A stretch of 64,000 nucleotides of DNA from Gloeocapsopsis crepidinum LEGE 06123 (GCF_015207655.1 NZ_JADEWN010000017.1:1-64000), one strand, 5' to 3'; positions 20,045-30,351 are shown, counted from the first letter of the stretch. The notes: generated from the letters alone by a model not told the origin. Translations and numbers: made by a program.

Positions 20045-20275
20045 AACCTAACAATCACTGCAATCAAAACTTTGGTCATCTTACCAAATCATATGGCTAT
20101 TCTGATACCTAAAATTTCTAACTTTTTCAGCAACTATTCTTATTTCGTGTATTTATTAACATATATCTACTGGGTTATTCAATACTTACCATAAGATCTT
20201 TTCGTAGGTAGATGCTACAAATGCCAAAACTTGGTTTAATAAAAGTTGTTGAATAGTTTATTTACACAAAAGATT

Positions 20276-20623
20276 ATGAGTTGGCTAAAAAGACTTTTTG
20301 GACTTGATAGACCAAAGAACGCACCGTCTTTTAGTACAAAACCGCAACCTCAAGCAGGAGCTACTACCCAACAAGTTCCGGCTGAGCGCATGGGATTAAA
20401 TGGAGAATACGATCAAAGCGGTTTAGCAAAACGAGTCGCTTTAGCATTTGATCAAGACTCAGCCATCGATGATATTGATACTCTGTATGTAGCACAAACA
20501 GGTAGCACAGTTGTATTAAAAGGTAGAGTTCCCAATCAAGAAATTCTTAACAAGATGGTTTCAGTCGCACGAGGAGTTCACGGCGCAACCTCTGTAGAAA
20601 CTAACCAAGTAACAATTGGCTAA
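20276..20623 (+). CDS. BON-domain protein
   Basis: A 115-residue protein with a short basic amphipathic N-terminus (MSWLKRLFGLDR), a Pro/Gln-rich linker and a BON domain from about residue 45 (DQDSAIDDIDTLYVAQTGSTVVLKGRVP). BON domains bind phospholipid or surface ligands. No signal peptide is seen; the amphipathic start may associate with membrane. A TTG 30 bases upstream is in frame, but the ATG at 20276 is preferred. A perfect 9-bp hairpin follows the gene. Confidence 0.8.
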   Translation: MSWLKRLFGLDRPKNAPSFSTKPQPQAGATTQQVPAERMGLNGEYDQSGLAKRVALAFDQDSAIDDIDTLYVAQTGSTVVLKGRVPNQEILNKMVSVARGVHGATSVETNQVTIG

Positions 20624-20702
20624 ATTGTTTTAAATTTATTGGATTGGATAGCTAAGTGATGTAAATGCCAAAGTATGTGGCAATAAATCTTCCACTTTAT
20701 AT

Positions 20703-20737
20703 AACTCTCTATAATAATTATTGTAGAGAGTTGTTTC
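20703..20737 (+). terminator. Hairpin terminator after BON gene
   Basis: AACTCTCTA pairs perfectly with TAGAGAGTT across a 12-base AT loop, followed by TGTTT. The T run is short, so strength is uncertain. It lies between the convergent BON and hydrolase genes. Confidence 0.6.
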
Positions 20738-20769
20738 ATAAATTAGTTACTATTAGTTAGTAGTGATTT

Positions 20770-21720
20770 TTATGTAATAGAAGCAAAAGTAGACTTTGAG
20801 TCGCTTGCTGGCTGTAAAAAACTATTTATCCAATTTAAGATTGCTAGGTTGACTTCCTCAGGGCATTCATCGTGTGGGCAGTGTCCTGCATTCTTTAGTT
20901 GTAAAAGCTGCACCTGCGGATTATATGCTATGAACTTTTGTGCTAATTTTGGGGGAACCATCCGGTCTTGTTCTCCCCAGATTAGTAACATTGGTACCTC
21001 AACAGAAGGTAATAATTTTTTAACGCTAATGCCGTTAGCACTTGATATTGCTTTAATAGTTGCATAAAATGCTTGCGCGGAACCTCGGTCTTGTGCTGGA
21101 CCTATTAGTATATCTACCAATTCATCAGTGACTGCAGTAGGGTTAGCATAGGCAATTGATGCCCATCGCCGGACGATTGATGGTCTGTTGATTAAGCGAA
21201 ATGCAGTTTTTAGGATTGGTGGTGAAGCAACCAGCGATTTGATTGTTTGCACAACCGGTCTTAAAGCAGTAGGAATCACTTCTTCTTCCAAAGATGGATC
21301 GGGTAAACTTAACATCACAACTCCTTGTACCATCTCTGGATGACTCGCAGCAGCAGCCAGCGACACGAGTGAACCAATTGAATTACCGACTAGAACAACC
21401 GGATGGCGAATAAACGTTCGCCAAAAGTCGTAAACCTGCTCAACCCAAAGCGTAATCTGATAATTTGCTGCAGCTTTCTCAGAAGCGCCAAAACCTAGCA
21501 TGTCAATTGCATAAACAGTATGCAATTCTCCAAGTACGCTAAGATTTTGCCTCCAGTGCCCAATTGAAGTGCCAAAACCATGAAGTAAAAGAATTGGTTT
21601 CGTTTCGGGGAGTTGCTTTTTTGGTCGAATATAGGTATATCGAGTTTGCCATCCCCGCCAAACCCAGTCTCTTTGACTGCCAATTCTTTGTTGCCAACAA
21701 TCAGAACCGATCGCACTCAT
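20770..21720 (-). CDS. Alpha/beta-fold hydrolase
   Basis: A 316-residue alpha/beta hydrolase. The oxyanion segment LLLHGFGTSIGHWRQN is near residue 43, the nucleophile elbow VGNSIGSLVSL near 112 (serine in GNSIG), the acid in LLIWGEQDRMVPP near 254 and the catalytic His in NAGHCPHDECPE near 285. The cap region between 140 and 220 is typical of epoxide-hydrolase/haloperoxidase-like members. Cyanobacterial relatives are broadly annotated as hydrolases; a role with chlorophyll or lipid esters is possible but not shown. Soluble, monocistronic. Confidence 0.85.
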   Translation of the reverse strand: MSAIGSDCWQQRIGSQRDWVWRGWQTRYTYIRPKKQLPETKPILLLHGFGTSIGHWRQNLSVLGELHTVYAIDMLGFGASEKAAANYQITLWVEQVYDFWRTFIRHPVVLVGNSIGSLVSLAAAASHPEMVQGVVMLSLPDPSLEEEVIPTALRPVVQTIKSLVASPPILKTAFRLINRPSIVRRWASIAYANPTAVTDELVDILIGPAQDRGSAQAFYATIKAISSANGISVKKLLPSVEVPMLLIWGEQDRMVPPKLAQKFIAYNPQVQLLQLKNAGHCPHDECPEEVNLAILNWINSFLQPASDSKSTFASIT

Positions 21721-22047
21721 TCTGTTTAAAATAAATTTACAAAAATCTCTTAAGATTTTATTTAAATTTTAGCGAAAGGCAAGCAAACATTGCATCTATT
21801 TTAGCTAATACTGTCTGCCCGTCCTAAAATGTAGGATTTACCCTACCCCCACTCAGCTTAAAAATTTGCTAAAGTGTTGTTCGAGTACCAAACATAGTCT
21901 TCTGTTTGCTAAAGATTAATGACACTCAATCCCACTTCTTACTGAGTTTAGCTAAACTTTAATTGATATAGTGCCACAAGCATTATTCTTCGCTTATTTA
22001 AGCTAAAAGTAAGGCTGGTTTTTCCAAACAGTTGCTCTTGATTATTA
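21721..22047. other. Intergenic region upstream of infC
   Basis: About 327 bp between divergent genes. It has a small palindrome GTAGGatttaCCCTAC near 21832 and several 'ttagctaaa' motifs. This could be the infC promoter and leader; no known RNA element was recognised. Confidence 0.4.
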
Positions 22048-22053
22048 ACGCCT

Positions 22054-22581
22054 GTGATTGACAAAAGAAAAAATCGCGATCTCACCTTAACTAACGAACA
22101 AATTCGCTTTCCTAAAATTCGGGTCATAGACACCGATGGAGCGCAACTTGGACTTCTATCGCCACGAGAAGCTTTGCAAATAGCAGAAGAGAAAGAGCTT
22201 GATCTCGTCCTCCTCAGCGACAAAGCCGATCCCCCTGTTTGTCGAATTATGGACTACGGCAAGTATAAATTCGAGCAAGAGAAAAAAGCACGGGAAGCTC
22301 GAAAAAAGCAGCATACTGCTGACGTCAAAGAAGTTAAGATGCGCTACAAGATTGAGGAACACGACTACAAAGTACGGGTTAACCAAGCACAACGCTTTCT
22401 TAAAGATGGCGATAAAGTGAAAGCTACTGTAATGTTCCGAGGTCGTGAAATCCAACACAGCGACCTAGCGGAAACTTTGCTAAAACGGATGGCAACGGAT
22501 TTAGAGCAAGTAGGAGAAGTCCAGCAAGCGCCAAAAAAAGAAGGTAAAAATATGATGATGCTAATAGCTCCGAAGAAGTAA
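22054..22581 (+). CDS. infC: Translation initiation factor IF-3
   Basis: IF-3 of 175 residues; binds the 30S subunit and discriminates against wrong start codons and initiator mismatches. The linker and both domains are intact ([70 protein letters not shown]). The coordinates use GTG 22054, but cyanobacterial homologues usually start two residues earlier (MPVI...), and here the matching codon at 22048 is ACG. There is no ATG in frame: the frame closes at TGA 22039. A rare start codon is in keeping with IF-3 autoregulation known from E. coli (AUU). A hairpin terminator follows. Confidence 0.95.
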   Translation: MIDKRKNRDLTLTNEQIRFPKIRVIDTDGAQLGLLSPREALQIAEEKELDLVLLSDKADPPVCRIMDYGKYKFEQEKKAREARKKQHTADVKEVKMRYKIEEHDYKVRVNQAQRFLKDGDKVKATVMFRGREIQHSDLAETLLKRMATDLEQVGEVQQAPKKEGKNMMMLIAPKK

Positions 22582-22617
22582 TTTTGTCATAAATCTATAC
22601 AACTTAGTGCTATTAAT

Positions 22618-22651
22618 GTGATGAGTGATTTTCCACTCATCACTTATTTTT
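22618..22651 (+). terminator. Rho-independent terminator of infC
   Basis: A perfect 10-bp stem, GTGATGAGTG with CACTCATCAC, 6-base loop, followed by TTATTTTT. It is 36 bases after the infC stop codon. Confidence 0.85.
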
Positions 22652-22698
22652 AGTTGGTTTTGGCTTGTTGCGTGGTAAGCCAGTTACATCATCAAATC

Positions 22699-22908
22699 TT
22701 AACCTGCTTGATAACCTTCAACTGTGTGACCAGCAGCAACGATCGCTTGTTTGATGGTTTCTTCAGAAGCTTCAGATTCTACTGTCACTGTCTTTGCTTT
22801 GACATCGACATTGACTTGCGCGTCGGGTTCCATTGTATTGATAGATTCAGTAATCGTTTGCGCACAACCATCACAGACAATACTTGGAACGTTGAGTTTA
22901 AGAGCCAT
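22699..22908 (-). CDS. Heavy-metal-associated (HMA) copper-chaperone-like protein
   Basis: A 69-residue single HMA domain, MALKLNVPSIVCDGCAQTI, with the metal-binding CxxC at residues 12-15 and a ferredoxin-like beta-alpha-beta-beta-alpha-beta pattern. The usual MxCxxC methionine is replaced (SIVCDGC). Such proteins carry Cu(I) to P-type ATPases, in cyanobacteria to PacS/CtaA for thylakoid plastocyanin. The frame reaches 22944 upstream, but ATG 22908 gives the normal domain start. It converges on infC with the terminator between them. Confidence 0.88.
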   Translation of the reverse strand: MALKLNVPSIVCDGCAQTITESINTMEPDAQVNVDVKAKTVTVESEASEETIKQAIVAAGHTVEGYQAG

Positions 22909-23132
22909 AACTAAATAAAATTGATCGAATTCAGAATTTTCCAAATGATTATTCTACAGTTCGGAGCATGTTGAGTTCATGAACCCTTAGCTAGATTATT
23001 TGAGATACATCCACTACGGGTGGCTACAACAACAACCAAAATGCAAAAATATATAAAAGTTAAGTTAAATCAACTGATACGCTAGACTGCCATTATCTCT
23101 AGCCATTAGCCACTAGCCACTCGAAAGAACCC

Positions 23133-25775
23133 ATGTTTTCTCCCCAGTATCTCAGCGGTAACGACATTCGGCAAAAATTCCTCGATTTTTACGCACAACG
23201 AGGACATACCGTTTTGCCTAGTGCTTCTCTAGTACCTGAAGATCCCACCGTGCTGCTGACGATCGCGGGAATGCTACCATTTAAACCGATATTTCTCGGA
23301 CAGCGATCGCCTGAATTTAAAAGAGCCACAACATCCCAGAAGTGTATTCGTACCAATGATATCGAAAATGTTGGGCGGACTAAACGGCATCACACGTTTT
23401 TTGAGATGCTAGGGAATTTTAGCTTTGGCGATTATTTTAAAGAACAAGCGATCGCCTGGGGTTGGGAAATCTCTACCGAAGTCTTTGGCTTACCTGCTGA
23501 ACGTCTCGTTGTCAGTGTCTTTGAAGATGACGATGAAGCTTATGCGATTTGGCGCGATAAAATTGGCGTTCGGGAAACTCACATCAAACGCATGGGAGAG
23601 GATGATAACTTCTGGGCATCAGGTCCTACAGGTCCATGTGGTCCATGTTCAGAAATATACTATGATTTTCATCCAAAACAGGGTAATGACATTGATTTAG
23701 AAAACGACACGCGGTTTATTGAGTTTTACAACCTAGTGTTCATGCAATACAACCGCGATGCTGATGGTAACTTAACACCACTCCAAAATAAAAATATTGA
23801 TACAGGATTGGGTTTGGAACGCATGGCGCAGATTTTGCAACAGGTTCCAAATAACTACGAAACTGACTTGATTTTCCCAATTATTAAAACCGCAGCAGAA
23901 ATTGCCGGAATTAACTACGCCAAGAGTGATGAAAAGACGCAAGTATCTCTCAAGGTAATTGGAGATCACATTCGTGCAGTTGTCCACATGATCTCTGATG
24001 AAATTCATGCTTCTAATGTAGGACGCGGTTATGTCTTACGACGCTTGATTCGGCGTATTGTGCGTCATGGCAGATTAATTGGGATTGAGGGTGAATTTAC
24101 AACACAAGTTGCAGAAAGTGCGATCGCGCTTGCTGAATCGGCTTACCCCGAAGTGCGTCAACAAGAAGATGCAATTAAAGCAGAACTACAACGCGAAGAA
24201 TCGCGCTTCTTGAAAACTTTGGCGCGGGGTGAAGATTTGCTAGCAGAAATTATTGAAAAAGTCAAGAAACAAGAAAAAACTCAAATTGACGGACGCGATG
24301 CGTTTACTTTATATGATACCTACGGCTTTCCACTCGAACTGACGCAAGAAATTGCAGCAGAACACAATCTCACAGTGGATGAAGCTGGGTACAATGCGGC
24401 GATGGAAGAACAACAAACGCGATCGCAAGAAGCCCACGAAACAATTGATTTAACGGTTCAAGGTTCGCTAGACAAACTTGCAGAAGAGATCAAGGTTACG
24501 GAGTTTGTTGGTTATACGCAGTTCTCCAGCCAAGGAGTTGTTGAAGCGATTTTACTTAACGGTGAAACTATAGAATCAGCCGAAGTGGGAACTGATGTCC
24601 AAGTTGTTCTTGATACAACGCCATTTTATGCTGAATCGGGAGGACAAATCGGCGATCGCGGGTATATCAGCAGTGAGCATGCATTAGTAGAAGTGACAGA
24701 CGTACAGCGCGAATCTGACTTTTATATCCATATTGGGCGTATTGTGCGGGGAACGTTACGTGTGGGAGATCAAGTCAACGCACAAATTGATAGTGCGTGT
24801 CGCCGTCGCGTGCAAGCGCATCATACCGCAACTCATTTGTTGCAAGCAGCTTTAAAGAAAATTGTTGATGATTCGATTTCGCAAGCAGGTTCTTTAGTAG
24901 CGTTTGATCGCCTGCGGTTCGATTTTAACTGTCCGCGGGCGCTGATACCAGAGGAAGTACAAAAAGTTGAAGAACAAGTGAATGATTGGATTACACGGGC
25001 AGTCCAAGCTGATGTTGCGATTATGTCATTAGCTGAAGCAAAAGCAAAAGGTGCGATCGCGATGTTCGGGGAAAAATACGGCGAACAAGTGCGTGTTTTA
25101 GATTTCCCTGGGCTGTCAATGGAGTTATGTGGTGGTACACACGTCAGTAACACTGCAGAAATTGGCGTTTTCAAAATTATTTCTGAATCAGGTGTTGCTT
25201 CTGGAGTACGACGAATCGAAGCTGTAGCAGGTTCAGCAGTATTAGATTATCTAAATGTCCGCGATAAAGTTGTTCGCGAACTGAGCGATCGCTTTAAAGC
25301 AAAACCCGAAGAACTGGGCGATCGCATCACTGGATTACAGAACGAACTGAAAAACACGCAAAAGCAACTCGAAAGCCTCAAAGCAGAACTCGCGATCGCT
25401 AAATCCGATACGCTGTTGTCATCTTCCTCCGAAGCAGTAGGTGAATATAAAATCTTGGTTGCGCAATTAGAAGGTGTCGATCCTGAAGCACTCAAAACTG
25501 CAGCTGAACGTTTGTTGCAAAAACTTGGTAATGGTGCAGTTGTTTTAGGTTCAGTTCCTGAAGCTGGAAAAGTCAGTTTAGTTGCTGCTTTTAGTAAGCA
25601 AGTGAATAATCAAGGCTTACAAGCAGGAAAATTTATCGGGGCGATCGCTAAGTTGTGTGGTGGTGGTGGGGGGGGACGTCCAAACCTCGCCCAAGCTGGT
25701 GGGCGTGATGCCAGTAAACTTCCTGAAGCTTTAGAAAACGCCCGCGAACAACTGCGATCGTCTTTGAGTTCATAA
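23133..25775 (+). CDS. alaS: Alanyl-tRNA synthetase
   Basis: Class II AlaRS of 880 residues that charges tRNA-Ala. Visible parts: catalytic core with [15 protein letters not shown] and [23 protein letters not shown] (about 45-95); the tRNA-recognition region; the editing domain with zinc ligands in [10 protein letters not shown] (about 562) and [13 protein letters not shown] (about 667); and the C-terminal DHHA1/C-Ala domain ending in the glycine-rich [16 protein letters not shown]. All are intact and full length. The start ATG gives the usual [20 protein letters not shown] opening. It stands alone, with a repeat-rich gap after it. Confidence 0.97.
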   Translation: MFSPQYLSGNDIRQKFLDFYAQRGHTVLPSASLVPEDPTVLLTIAGMLPFKPIFLGQRSPEFKRATTSQKCIRTNDIENVGRTKRHHTFFEMLGNFSFGDYFKEQAIAWGWEISTEVFGLPAERLVVSVFEDDDEAYAIWRDKIGVRETHIKRMGEDDNFWASGPTGPCGPCSEIYYDFHPKQGNDIDLENDTRFIEFYNLVFMQYNRDADGNLTPLQNKNIDTGLGLERMAQILQQVPNNYETDLIFPIIKTAAEIAGINYAKSDEKTQVSLKVIGDHIRAVVHMISDEIHASNVGRGYVLRRLIRRIVRHGRLIGIEGEFTTQVAESAIALAESAYPEVRQQEDAIKAELQREESRFLKTLARGEDLLAEIIEKVKKQEKTQIDGRDAFTLYDTYGFPLELTQEIAAEHNLTVDEAGYNAAMEEQQTRSQEAHETIDLTVQGSLDKLAEEIKVTEFVGYTQFSSQGVVEAILLNGETIESAEVGTDVQVVLDTTPFYAESGGQIGDRGYISSEHALVEVTDVQRESDFYIHIGRIVRGTLRVGDQVNAQIDSACRRRVQAHHTATHLLQAALKKIVDDSISQAGSLVAFDRLRFDFNCPRALIPEEVQKVEEQVNDWITRAVQADVAIMSLAEAKAKGAIAMFGEKYGEQVRVLDFPGLSMELCGGTHVSNTAEIGVFKIISESGVASGVRRIEAVAGSAVLDYLNVRDKVVRELSDRFKAKPEELGDRITGLQNELKNTQKQLESLKAELAIAKSDTLLSSSSEAVGEYKILVAQLEGVDPEALKTAAERLLQKLGNGAVVLGSVPEAGKVSLVAAFSKQVNNQGLQAGKFIGAIAKLCGGGGGGRPNLAQAGGRDASKLPEALENAREQLRSSLSS

Positions 25776-25975
25776 CAACTAGCTGGGCGAATGAATTCGC
25801 TGCTAGACAGACCAAGTCCACCAATTTAGAGTTATGAGTCGTGAAGTGCTGAGTTATGAAAATTCTTTTAATTCAAAACTCACACACTAGCTACTAGTCA
25901 CTAGTCACTTCTAATTCAAAACTCAAAACTTATCACTCAAAACTCTCAAGGTAGCCCCGAAGAAAGCCGAAGCTA
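25776..25975. repeat. Compound dispersed repeat (palindrome plus A/T tract)
   Basis: GCGAATGAATTCGC (25787-25800) is followed by 'ctgctagacagaccaagtccaccaatt', then GAGTTATGAGT-type tracts and 'aattcaaaactcaaaact' units, and ends near 'gtagccccgaagaaagccgaagct'. The same order of elements occurs at 49614-49765 and in part at 30207-30330. Confidence 0.7.
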
Positions 25976-25993
25976 ATCGCTTTATGTGGAGAT

Positions 25994-26648
25994 ATGCTGA
26001 TGTCACAAGTACAATCCACACTATCAGAGGTTATTTATCCTGATAGTGACGGTCAGCTGCTAGCAAATCATACTCAACAGTTTCGTTGGATTGTCACTAT
26101 TAAAGAAGGATTAGAGTGGTTATGTAAAGACGATGCTGATGTATTTGTTGCGGGTGACTTACTTTGGTATTCCATTGAAGGAAACAACGTGACTCGCTCT
26201 GCACCCGATGCCATGGTAGTCTTTGGTAGACCCAAAGGAGATAGAGGCTCTTATCAACAATAGAAAGAAGCCAATATCGCACCAGAAGTGGTGTTTGAAG
26301 TGCGATCGCCAGGTAATACCCAAACAGAGATGGATAAAAAGCTGGTATTTTATGACTCGTATAGTGTAGAAGACTATTACTTGTACGATCTCGATAAAGG
26401 CGATCTTAGTGGTTGGTTGCGTCGAGAAAATCGGCTAGACATGGTGAACCGATCTTAGGTTGGGTGAGTCCGTGACTTGGAATTCGATTTGAGATGTCAG
26501 ACACTGAACTTGTGTTGAGTTAGCAACTTCGCGGGAACAGGAAAAACAAGCCAAAGAACAAGCTTTACAAGAATTAGAACAAGAAAAAGCCCGTTCTCAA
26601 TAACTTGCAGCCAAACGAGAGCATTAGGGATTAATCCTGAAGAATTAT
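25994..26648 (+). pseudogene. Uma2-family (DUF820) nuclease-like gene, degenerate
   Basis: The first 89 codons encode the N-terminal half of a Uma2 protein, including DADVFVAGDLLWYSIEGN and RSAPDAMVVFGRPKGDRGSYQQ. The frame then meets TAG at 26261-26263 where family members have Trp, and continues with IAPEVVFEVRSPGNTQTEMDKK and YYLYDLDKGDLSGWLR, which is clearly the rest of the same fold. More stops and frame changes follow (GWVSP*LGIRFEMSDTEL, then an EQEKQAKEQALQELEQEKARSQ coiled tail). This is a decayed gene with at least one nonsense codon and two or more later lesions. Confidence 0.85.
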
Positions 26649-26718
26649 AGTTCTGAGTATTTATCTTCTCCATTTACCCATTACCTATTACCATTTACCT
26701 AAAAACAGAGAGTCAAAA

Positions 26719-26979
26719 ATGGGACGTCTAAATCCATACACCCTACAAATGCAGATTACCCGAATGTTTGAGCAGGGGCAATCATTTTTCGCTACAACAA
26801 AAGTACAAGACTGGTTAAAAGAACGCAATCAAAATCCAGCCGACTACGACATTATTTTTCATCAAAAACCTGCGCCTCCTGGTTCCCAAGAAGTCATTGC
26901 GATAGAAATCGAGTTGCGTCGTAAAGATGGACAACCTGTCGATCCTTGGTTGCAAGAACAAGCAAATTTACACGCTTAA
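26719..26979 (+). CDS. Small conserved-looking protein of unknown function
   Basis: An 86-residue acidic, soluble protein, MGRLNPYTLQMQITRMFEQGQSFF... I recognise no domain; the middle segment (QDWLKERNQNPADYDIIFHQKP) and the end (GQPVDPWLQEQANLHA) look well-folded, and the codon use is like that of the surrounding genes. An AGAGAG stretch lies just upstream of the ATG. It is isolated between a pseudogene and a convergent gene. Confidence 0.6.
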   Translation: MGRLNPYTLQMQITRMFEQGQSFFATTKVQDWLKERNQNPADYDIIFHQKPAPPGSQEVIAIEIELRRKDGQPVDPWLQEQANLHA

Positions 26980-27115
26980 CGGAGCTTAAGAACTTTCTAA
27001 GCCAGATGTAGCCACCCGTGGCTCGATCAAGGGAGGGCATGCACGTTCAGATTGTACGCTTTGCTGTTAACCCTATTTAACTTGACAATGCCACAAACTG
27101 GTATCATATGGAAAG

Positions 27116-27607
27116 CTAGATAGCTTTATTTTGGAGATCTTTTACAAATCTTTGCTGCCGTTCTCTAGAGCGACCTTCGCCACTTTTCACCACTTGAGTA
27201 GAACAAAACAGCGCAGGCCCGACGGCGCTGCTTCCAGGTTCATAAATAGCCTCACCCGTCTTGACTTGGTAAATTTCATGATAGAAGGCTACCCCTTTGC
27301 CTGTATTCTCAACTAGCCAATTCCACCAGCGAGTATGGGGCATTTTCCGCGCCCAAGTTTCTAGGCTACTGTAAGACTGCCAATACTGCATTAGTAGCGG
27401 TCCTTCCGGAGAGGTCAGCATACGGTTTAGCAATAGTCCTTCTGAGGTAGCTGCCTTTAGAGCAGAAAACATTTCTTCCCTAATTCCAGATTCTTCATAA
27501 AGGCGTTGTCCTGCTTGTGTTTGAAATTGAACGCCGAAGAAGGCAAGACATAGCTGGGGATGCTCCCACAGGGCAGCAATGTAGGCTTCATTAGTGGGTT
27601 GTAGCAT
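27116..27607 (-). CDS. DUF4188-like (monooxygenase-family) protein
   Basis: A 163-residue protein whose segments GPLLMQYWQSYSSLETWARKMPHTRWWNWL and GVAFYHEIYQVKTGEAIYEP match DUF4188 proteins, which have a dimeric alpha/beta-barrel fold related to small heme-free monooxygenases. Catalytic function is not established for this family. There is no signal peptide. ATG at 27607 preceded by GAAGGAG, a good ribosome binding site. It borders a stretch of broken genes but appears intact. Confidence 0.65.
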   Translation of the reverse strand: MLQPTNEAYIAALWEHPQLCLAFFGVQFQTQAGQRLYEESGIREEMFSALKAATSEGLLLNRMLTSPEGPLLMQYWQSYSSLETWARKMPHTRWWNWLVENTGKGVAFYHEIYQVKTGEAIYEPGSSAVGPALFCSTQVVKSGEGRSRERQQRFVKDLQNKAI

Positions 27608-27685
27608 GGGGTAAACTCCTTCTAACGATTGTAAAACTAGACAATTTGGTGCTTCTCGATCGCTTTTCAGCCGACTTAGTTAAAC

Positions 27686-28162
27686 TCATCCGATGACGAA
27701 AATATCAGCATTGGTCATCGTAGGTGCAAGCGTGTTGCTATCTGCACTTGTGCTGTTGCGCCTGTTCCATCAATGTCAAAGAACAGTGTCCCATTAGTGT
27801 TGTTTGAGGGTATCGTTGCCAAGCTGCCCAAAAAGATCGTCATTACCAGTTCCAACCGTGAGATTGTCGTTAAATTGGGAACCAGTAACTGCTTCAATAC
27901 CAACCAGGGCATCGTTGCCATCTCCGCCAATAGCTGTCCCTGTAGCTAGATTGACGGTTACAGCGGCGATCGCAGAGGAATAGTCAGCAGTATCAAAGAA
28001 ACAAACCCCGCCATTGAGAGTGTCATTGCCATCTCCACCGAGAATTTCATCATTGCCAGCAAAGCCAAAAAACGTGTTGTTCCTGGCATCCCCAACCAGA
28101 ATGTCATCCTCAGCAGTACCAAACACAGGGTCATTGTTCGGGTTAGGAAAGATCGTAGCCAT
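27686..28162 (-). pseudogene. RTX-type calcium-binding repeat protein, frameshifted
   Basis: The first frame (122 codons) carries glycine/aspartate nonapeptide repeats such as GFAGNDEILGGDGNDTLNGG and GTGNDDLFGQLGNDTL and then stops. The C-terminal part continues in another frame with NGTLFFDIDGTGATAQVQIAT, and after one more shift with PTMTNADIFVIG and a stop at 27686. The end matches the usual C-terminus of short cyanobacterial RTX proteins. Two frameshifts make it a probable pseudogene. RTX proteins of this type are secreted by type I systems; none is nearby. Confidence 0.75.
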
Positions 28163-28341
28163 TGTTTGGTTTCTCTTTGTATTTCAACATGAGAGGTTTA
28201 TCCTCAAGATTCAAGCGATCGCAGTCTGTCTTGAATATATTTGAAAATTTTGTATTTTTCGTTACAGAAATTCTCTGACTCTTGAGCTAAGAAGTCTCAG
28301 AAAAACTCTGATAGGCGATCGTTCCAACTTGATTACCCGTA

Positions 28342-29156
28342 CTATCCCTGCTGAATGTCGAGGGGATACACTGAATCCATGATGGATGCACCACCGTCTA
28401 CGTGAATTATTTGACCTGCGTCAAGCTAGCTTCATTCATGCACAACAGCATGACGGCATTAGCAATATCTACTGGTGTTCCCAAGCGTCTCATTGGTATC
28501 CATCCGCTTTCATGCCAGTTTTGAGTTGCTTCCTGGAATGCTTGCGGTAAAGAACGCAACACCCCACCTTCTACCATGTTCGGTTCGCCAAAGATACATC
28601 CAGGACTCACACCATTCACGGTAATACCACGAGGTGCAAGTGCAACTGCAAAGTAGCGACAAAGTGAGTCTAAAGCAGCCTTAGCTGTTCCCATTGCCGC
28701 CCATAGCTGCCAACTGCCAGTGCGTCCACTTGACGAATAGGTGATTGCAATAATTCGCCCGCCCTCCGGCATTAGGCTAGTAGCTTTTTGAGTTCCGATG
28801 AGGAATGCTTGAGAATCCAAGGCTGCACGCCAGCGATCTAGAGTTATCTCCATTGGCGAACGATAAAACGTCTGTATATCCGGTCGAGCACAACTCACGA
28901 AAATGTCTAGCTTGCTAAACTTGTCTTGAATTTGGCTGAACATGCGACTGATATCTTGAGGCTTGGTGACATCTGCTTGCAGCAACAAACCATCTGCACC
29001 TCGCTGCCGTACTTGCAACAAAGTATCGTTAGCGGCTGCCTCATTGTTGTAGTAATGAATGGCAACATTGACACCATGCGCTGCTAATTTTAATGCGATC
29101 GCTCTGCCAATACCGCGCGAACTTCCTGTAATCAATGCATATTTACCGTTAAGCAT
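28342..29156 (-). pseudogene. SDR-family oxidoreductase with C-terminal frameshift
   Basis: A short-chain dehydrogenase/reductase similar to FabL-like enoyl-ACP reductases. The NAD(P)-binding ITGSSRGIGRAIA motif is at residues 9-21; a Tyr-x3-Lys is not in its classic form (the region AAMGTAKAALDSL has Lys but Met-Gly in place of Tyr). After residue 247 the frame is lost: the expected ending GQIIHVDGGASIMDSVYP is present in a shifted frame down to a TAG at 28342. One indel near 28424 explains this. Either a real lesion or a sequencing error; the missing Tyr argues for relaxed constraint or an atypical SDR. Confidence 0.7.
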
Positions 29157-29263
29157 CTAATCACCTTACGTCACAATACTTTTAGAGTGGTTTATGGTTC
29201 AAGCGATATGAGCTATTAACTACGAATAGTTCTCAGTAGTTATATTTATTGGTGCGGATCTAC

Positions 29264-29475
29264 TTAAAGAATGGATATGTCTGCACTGGTAATAGTAGGT
29301 TTACCAACAAGCAATGCGATCGCCACTTGAGGTTGTCGCGCCCATGCCATCGGCATCAAAGAACAGATCTCCATTTAGGTGGTTGTAGATAAACCTTTGA
29401 TTAGTATTCGTCGCTGATATTGCACCTACACCTAAGCGGAACTGCTCAGCCAAAATCGCCGAACCAACGGACGTT
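29264..29475 (-). pseudogene. 3' fragment of a second RTX-type gene
   Basis: On the minus strand the DNA reads AEQFRLGVGAISATNTNQRF, then NGDLFFDADGMGAT, and after a one-base shift QVAIALLVGKPTITSADISIL and a TAA at 29264. This is the characteristic C-terminal segment of cyanobacterial RTX proteins, without the upstream repeats. It resembles the end of the fragment at 27686 and suggests that two related genes decayed here. Confidence 0.65.
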
Positions 29476-29795
29476 TACTAACAGTCGCTCGCAGGGACTT
29501 CAGTGCTTACCGCTGGAAGAACAGCAATCCTCTTGAAAACCTCTTGTGCGAATATTGAAAATTAGGGTGCATTATTGTTGAAACTAGTACAGCTAGTAAG
29601 GGTAGAAAGTTGTGGAGACGATGATGAGTGTTTGGCTACAAGTAGAAGGTCATCCAGACAAACTACAGCAGTAATTGCTGATATAAGTCAAAGCCTGCTA
29701 TTTTAACTAAAAGTCGTACGAGAATTGATGACAACACATTCATGGTTCAGGTGAAACGAACAAACCCTAGTTGATAAAAACAACCATCCCAAATC
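29476..29795. other. Gap without recognisable gene
   Basis: A 320-bp stretch with broken short frames, one of which starts MMSVWLQVEGHPDKLQ near 29621 and ends after a few codons. It probably holds further gene remnants; nothing can be assigned. Confidence 0.35.
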
Positions 29796-30176
29796 ATGAA
29801 AAATTTACTAGCTATTATTTTACTCACCGCGTTAAGTTTGAGTGAATTAGCGTTCACTGCTCAGGTTGCACATTCTCAAAGTAACATTCAAGTAGCCCAA
29901 GCCGCACGCTGGCGATCGCTTGCCAAAATCTCATTAGCCCAAGCAAGGAAAACAGCAGAATCTGCAGTAGGAGGTACTGCTAGTAGTGTAAATCTTGCAG
30001 ATAGAAATGGCGGTTTAGTGTATGAGGTGATTGTTGGTGATACAAGAGTGATTGTCGATGCTGGTAATGGTTTTGTTCTCTACTCAGAAAATATAACTTT
30101 GGATAGCGAAAACAACGAAGGTGATGAAGATTCTTTTCGCCCCCGTAGCAGTGTCCAAATTCCTGATAGCTACTAA
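29796..30176 (+). CDS. Secreted PepSY-domain-like protein
   Basis: A 126-residue protein with a signal peptide (MKNLLAIILLTALSLSELAF, probable cleavage before the AHSQS segment). The mature part ISLAQARKTAESAVGGTASSVNLADRNGGLVYEVIVGDTRVIVDAGNGFVL matches the PepSY fold, which is often a peptidase-inhibitor or periplasmic regulator module. The C-terminus is acidic and disordered. Periplasmic or extracellular location is expected. It precedes the peptide-type ABC exporter by 175 bp on the same strand; a functional link is only possible. Confidence 0.8.
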   Translation: MKNLLAIILLTALSLSELAFTAQVAHSQSNIQVAQAARWRSLAKISLAQARKTAESAVGGTASSVNLADRNGGLVYEVIVGDTRVIVDAGNGFVLYSENITLDSENNEGDEDSFRPRSSVQIPDSY

Positions 30177-30206
30177 TAAAACCAAGACAATCTAAGATAT
30201 GCGAGT

Positions 30207-30330
30207 GCGAATGAATTCGCCGCTAAACAAACCTTATCCACGGAGGTGGACTTACTGTTAAATCTTTTATTTTAATGTGTGCGCTTGTCAACTTTGTTTC
30301 AGTAGCCCCGAAGGGAGTCGGAAAGTATTT
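30207..30330. repeat. Dispersed repeat with GCGAATGAATTCGC palindrome and GGAG-loop hairpin
   Basis: GCGAATGAATTCGC (30207-30220) precedes TCCAC-GGAG-GTGGA (about 30237-30250) and 'agtagccccgaagggagtcgga' (30300). All three parts recur in other gaps of this window. Confidence 0.7.
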
Positions 30331-30351
30331 GTTAACTAACATAAAAAGGCG

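Noticed and set aside
28014-28244. Plus-strand frame over the RTX pseudogene
   Set aside because: Antisense shadow of repetitive Gly/Asp codons.
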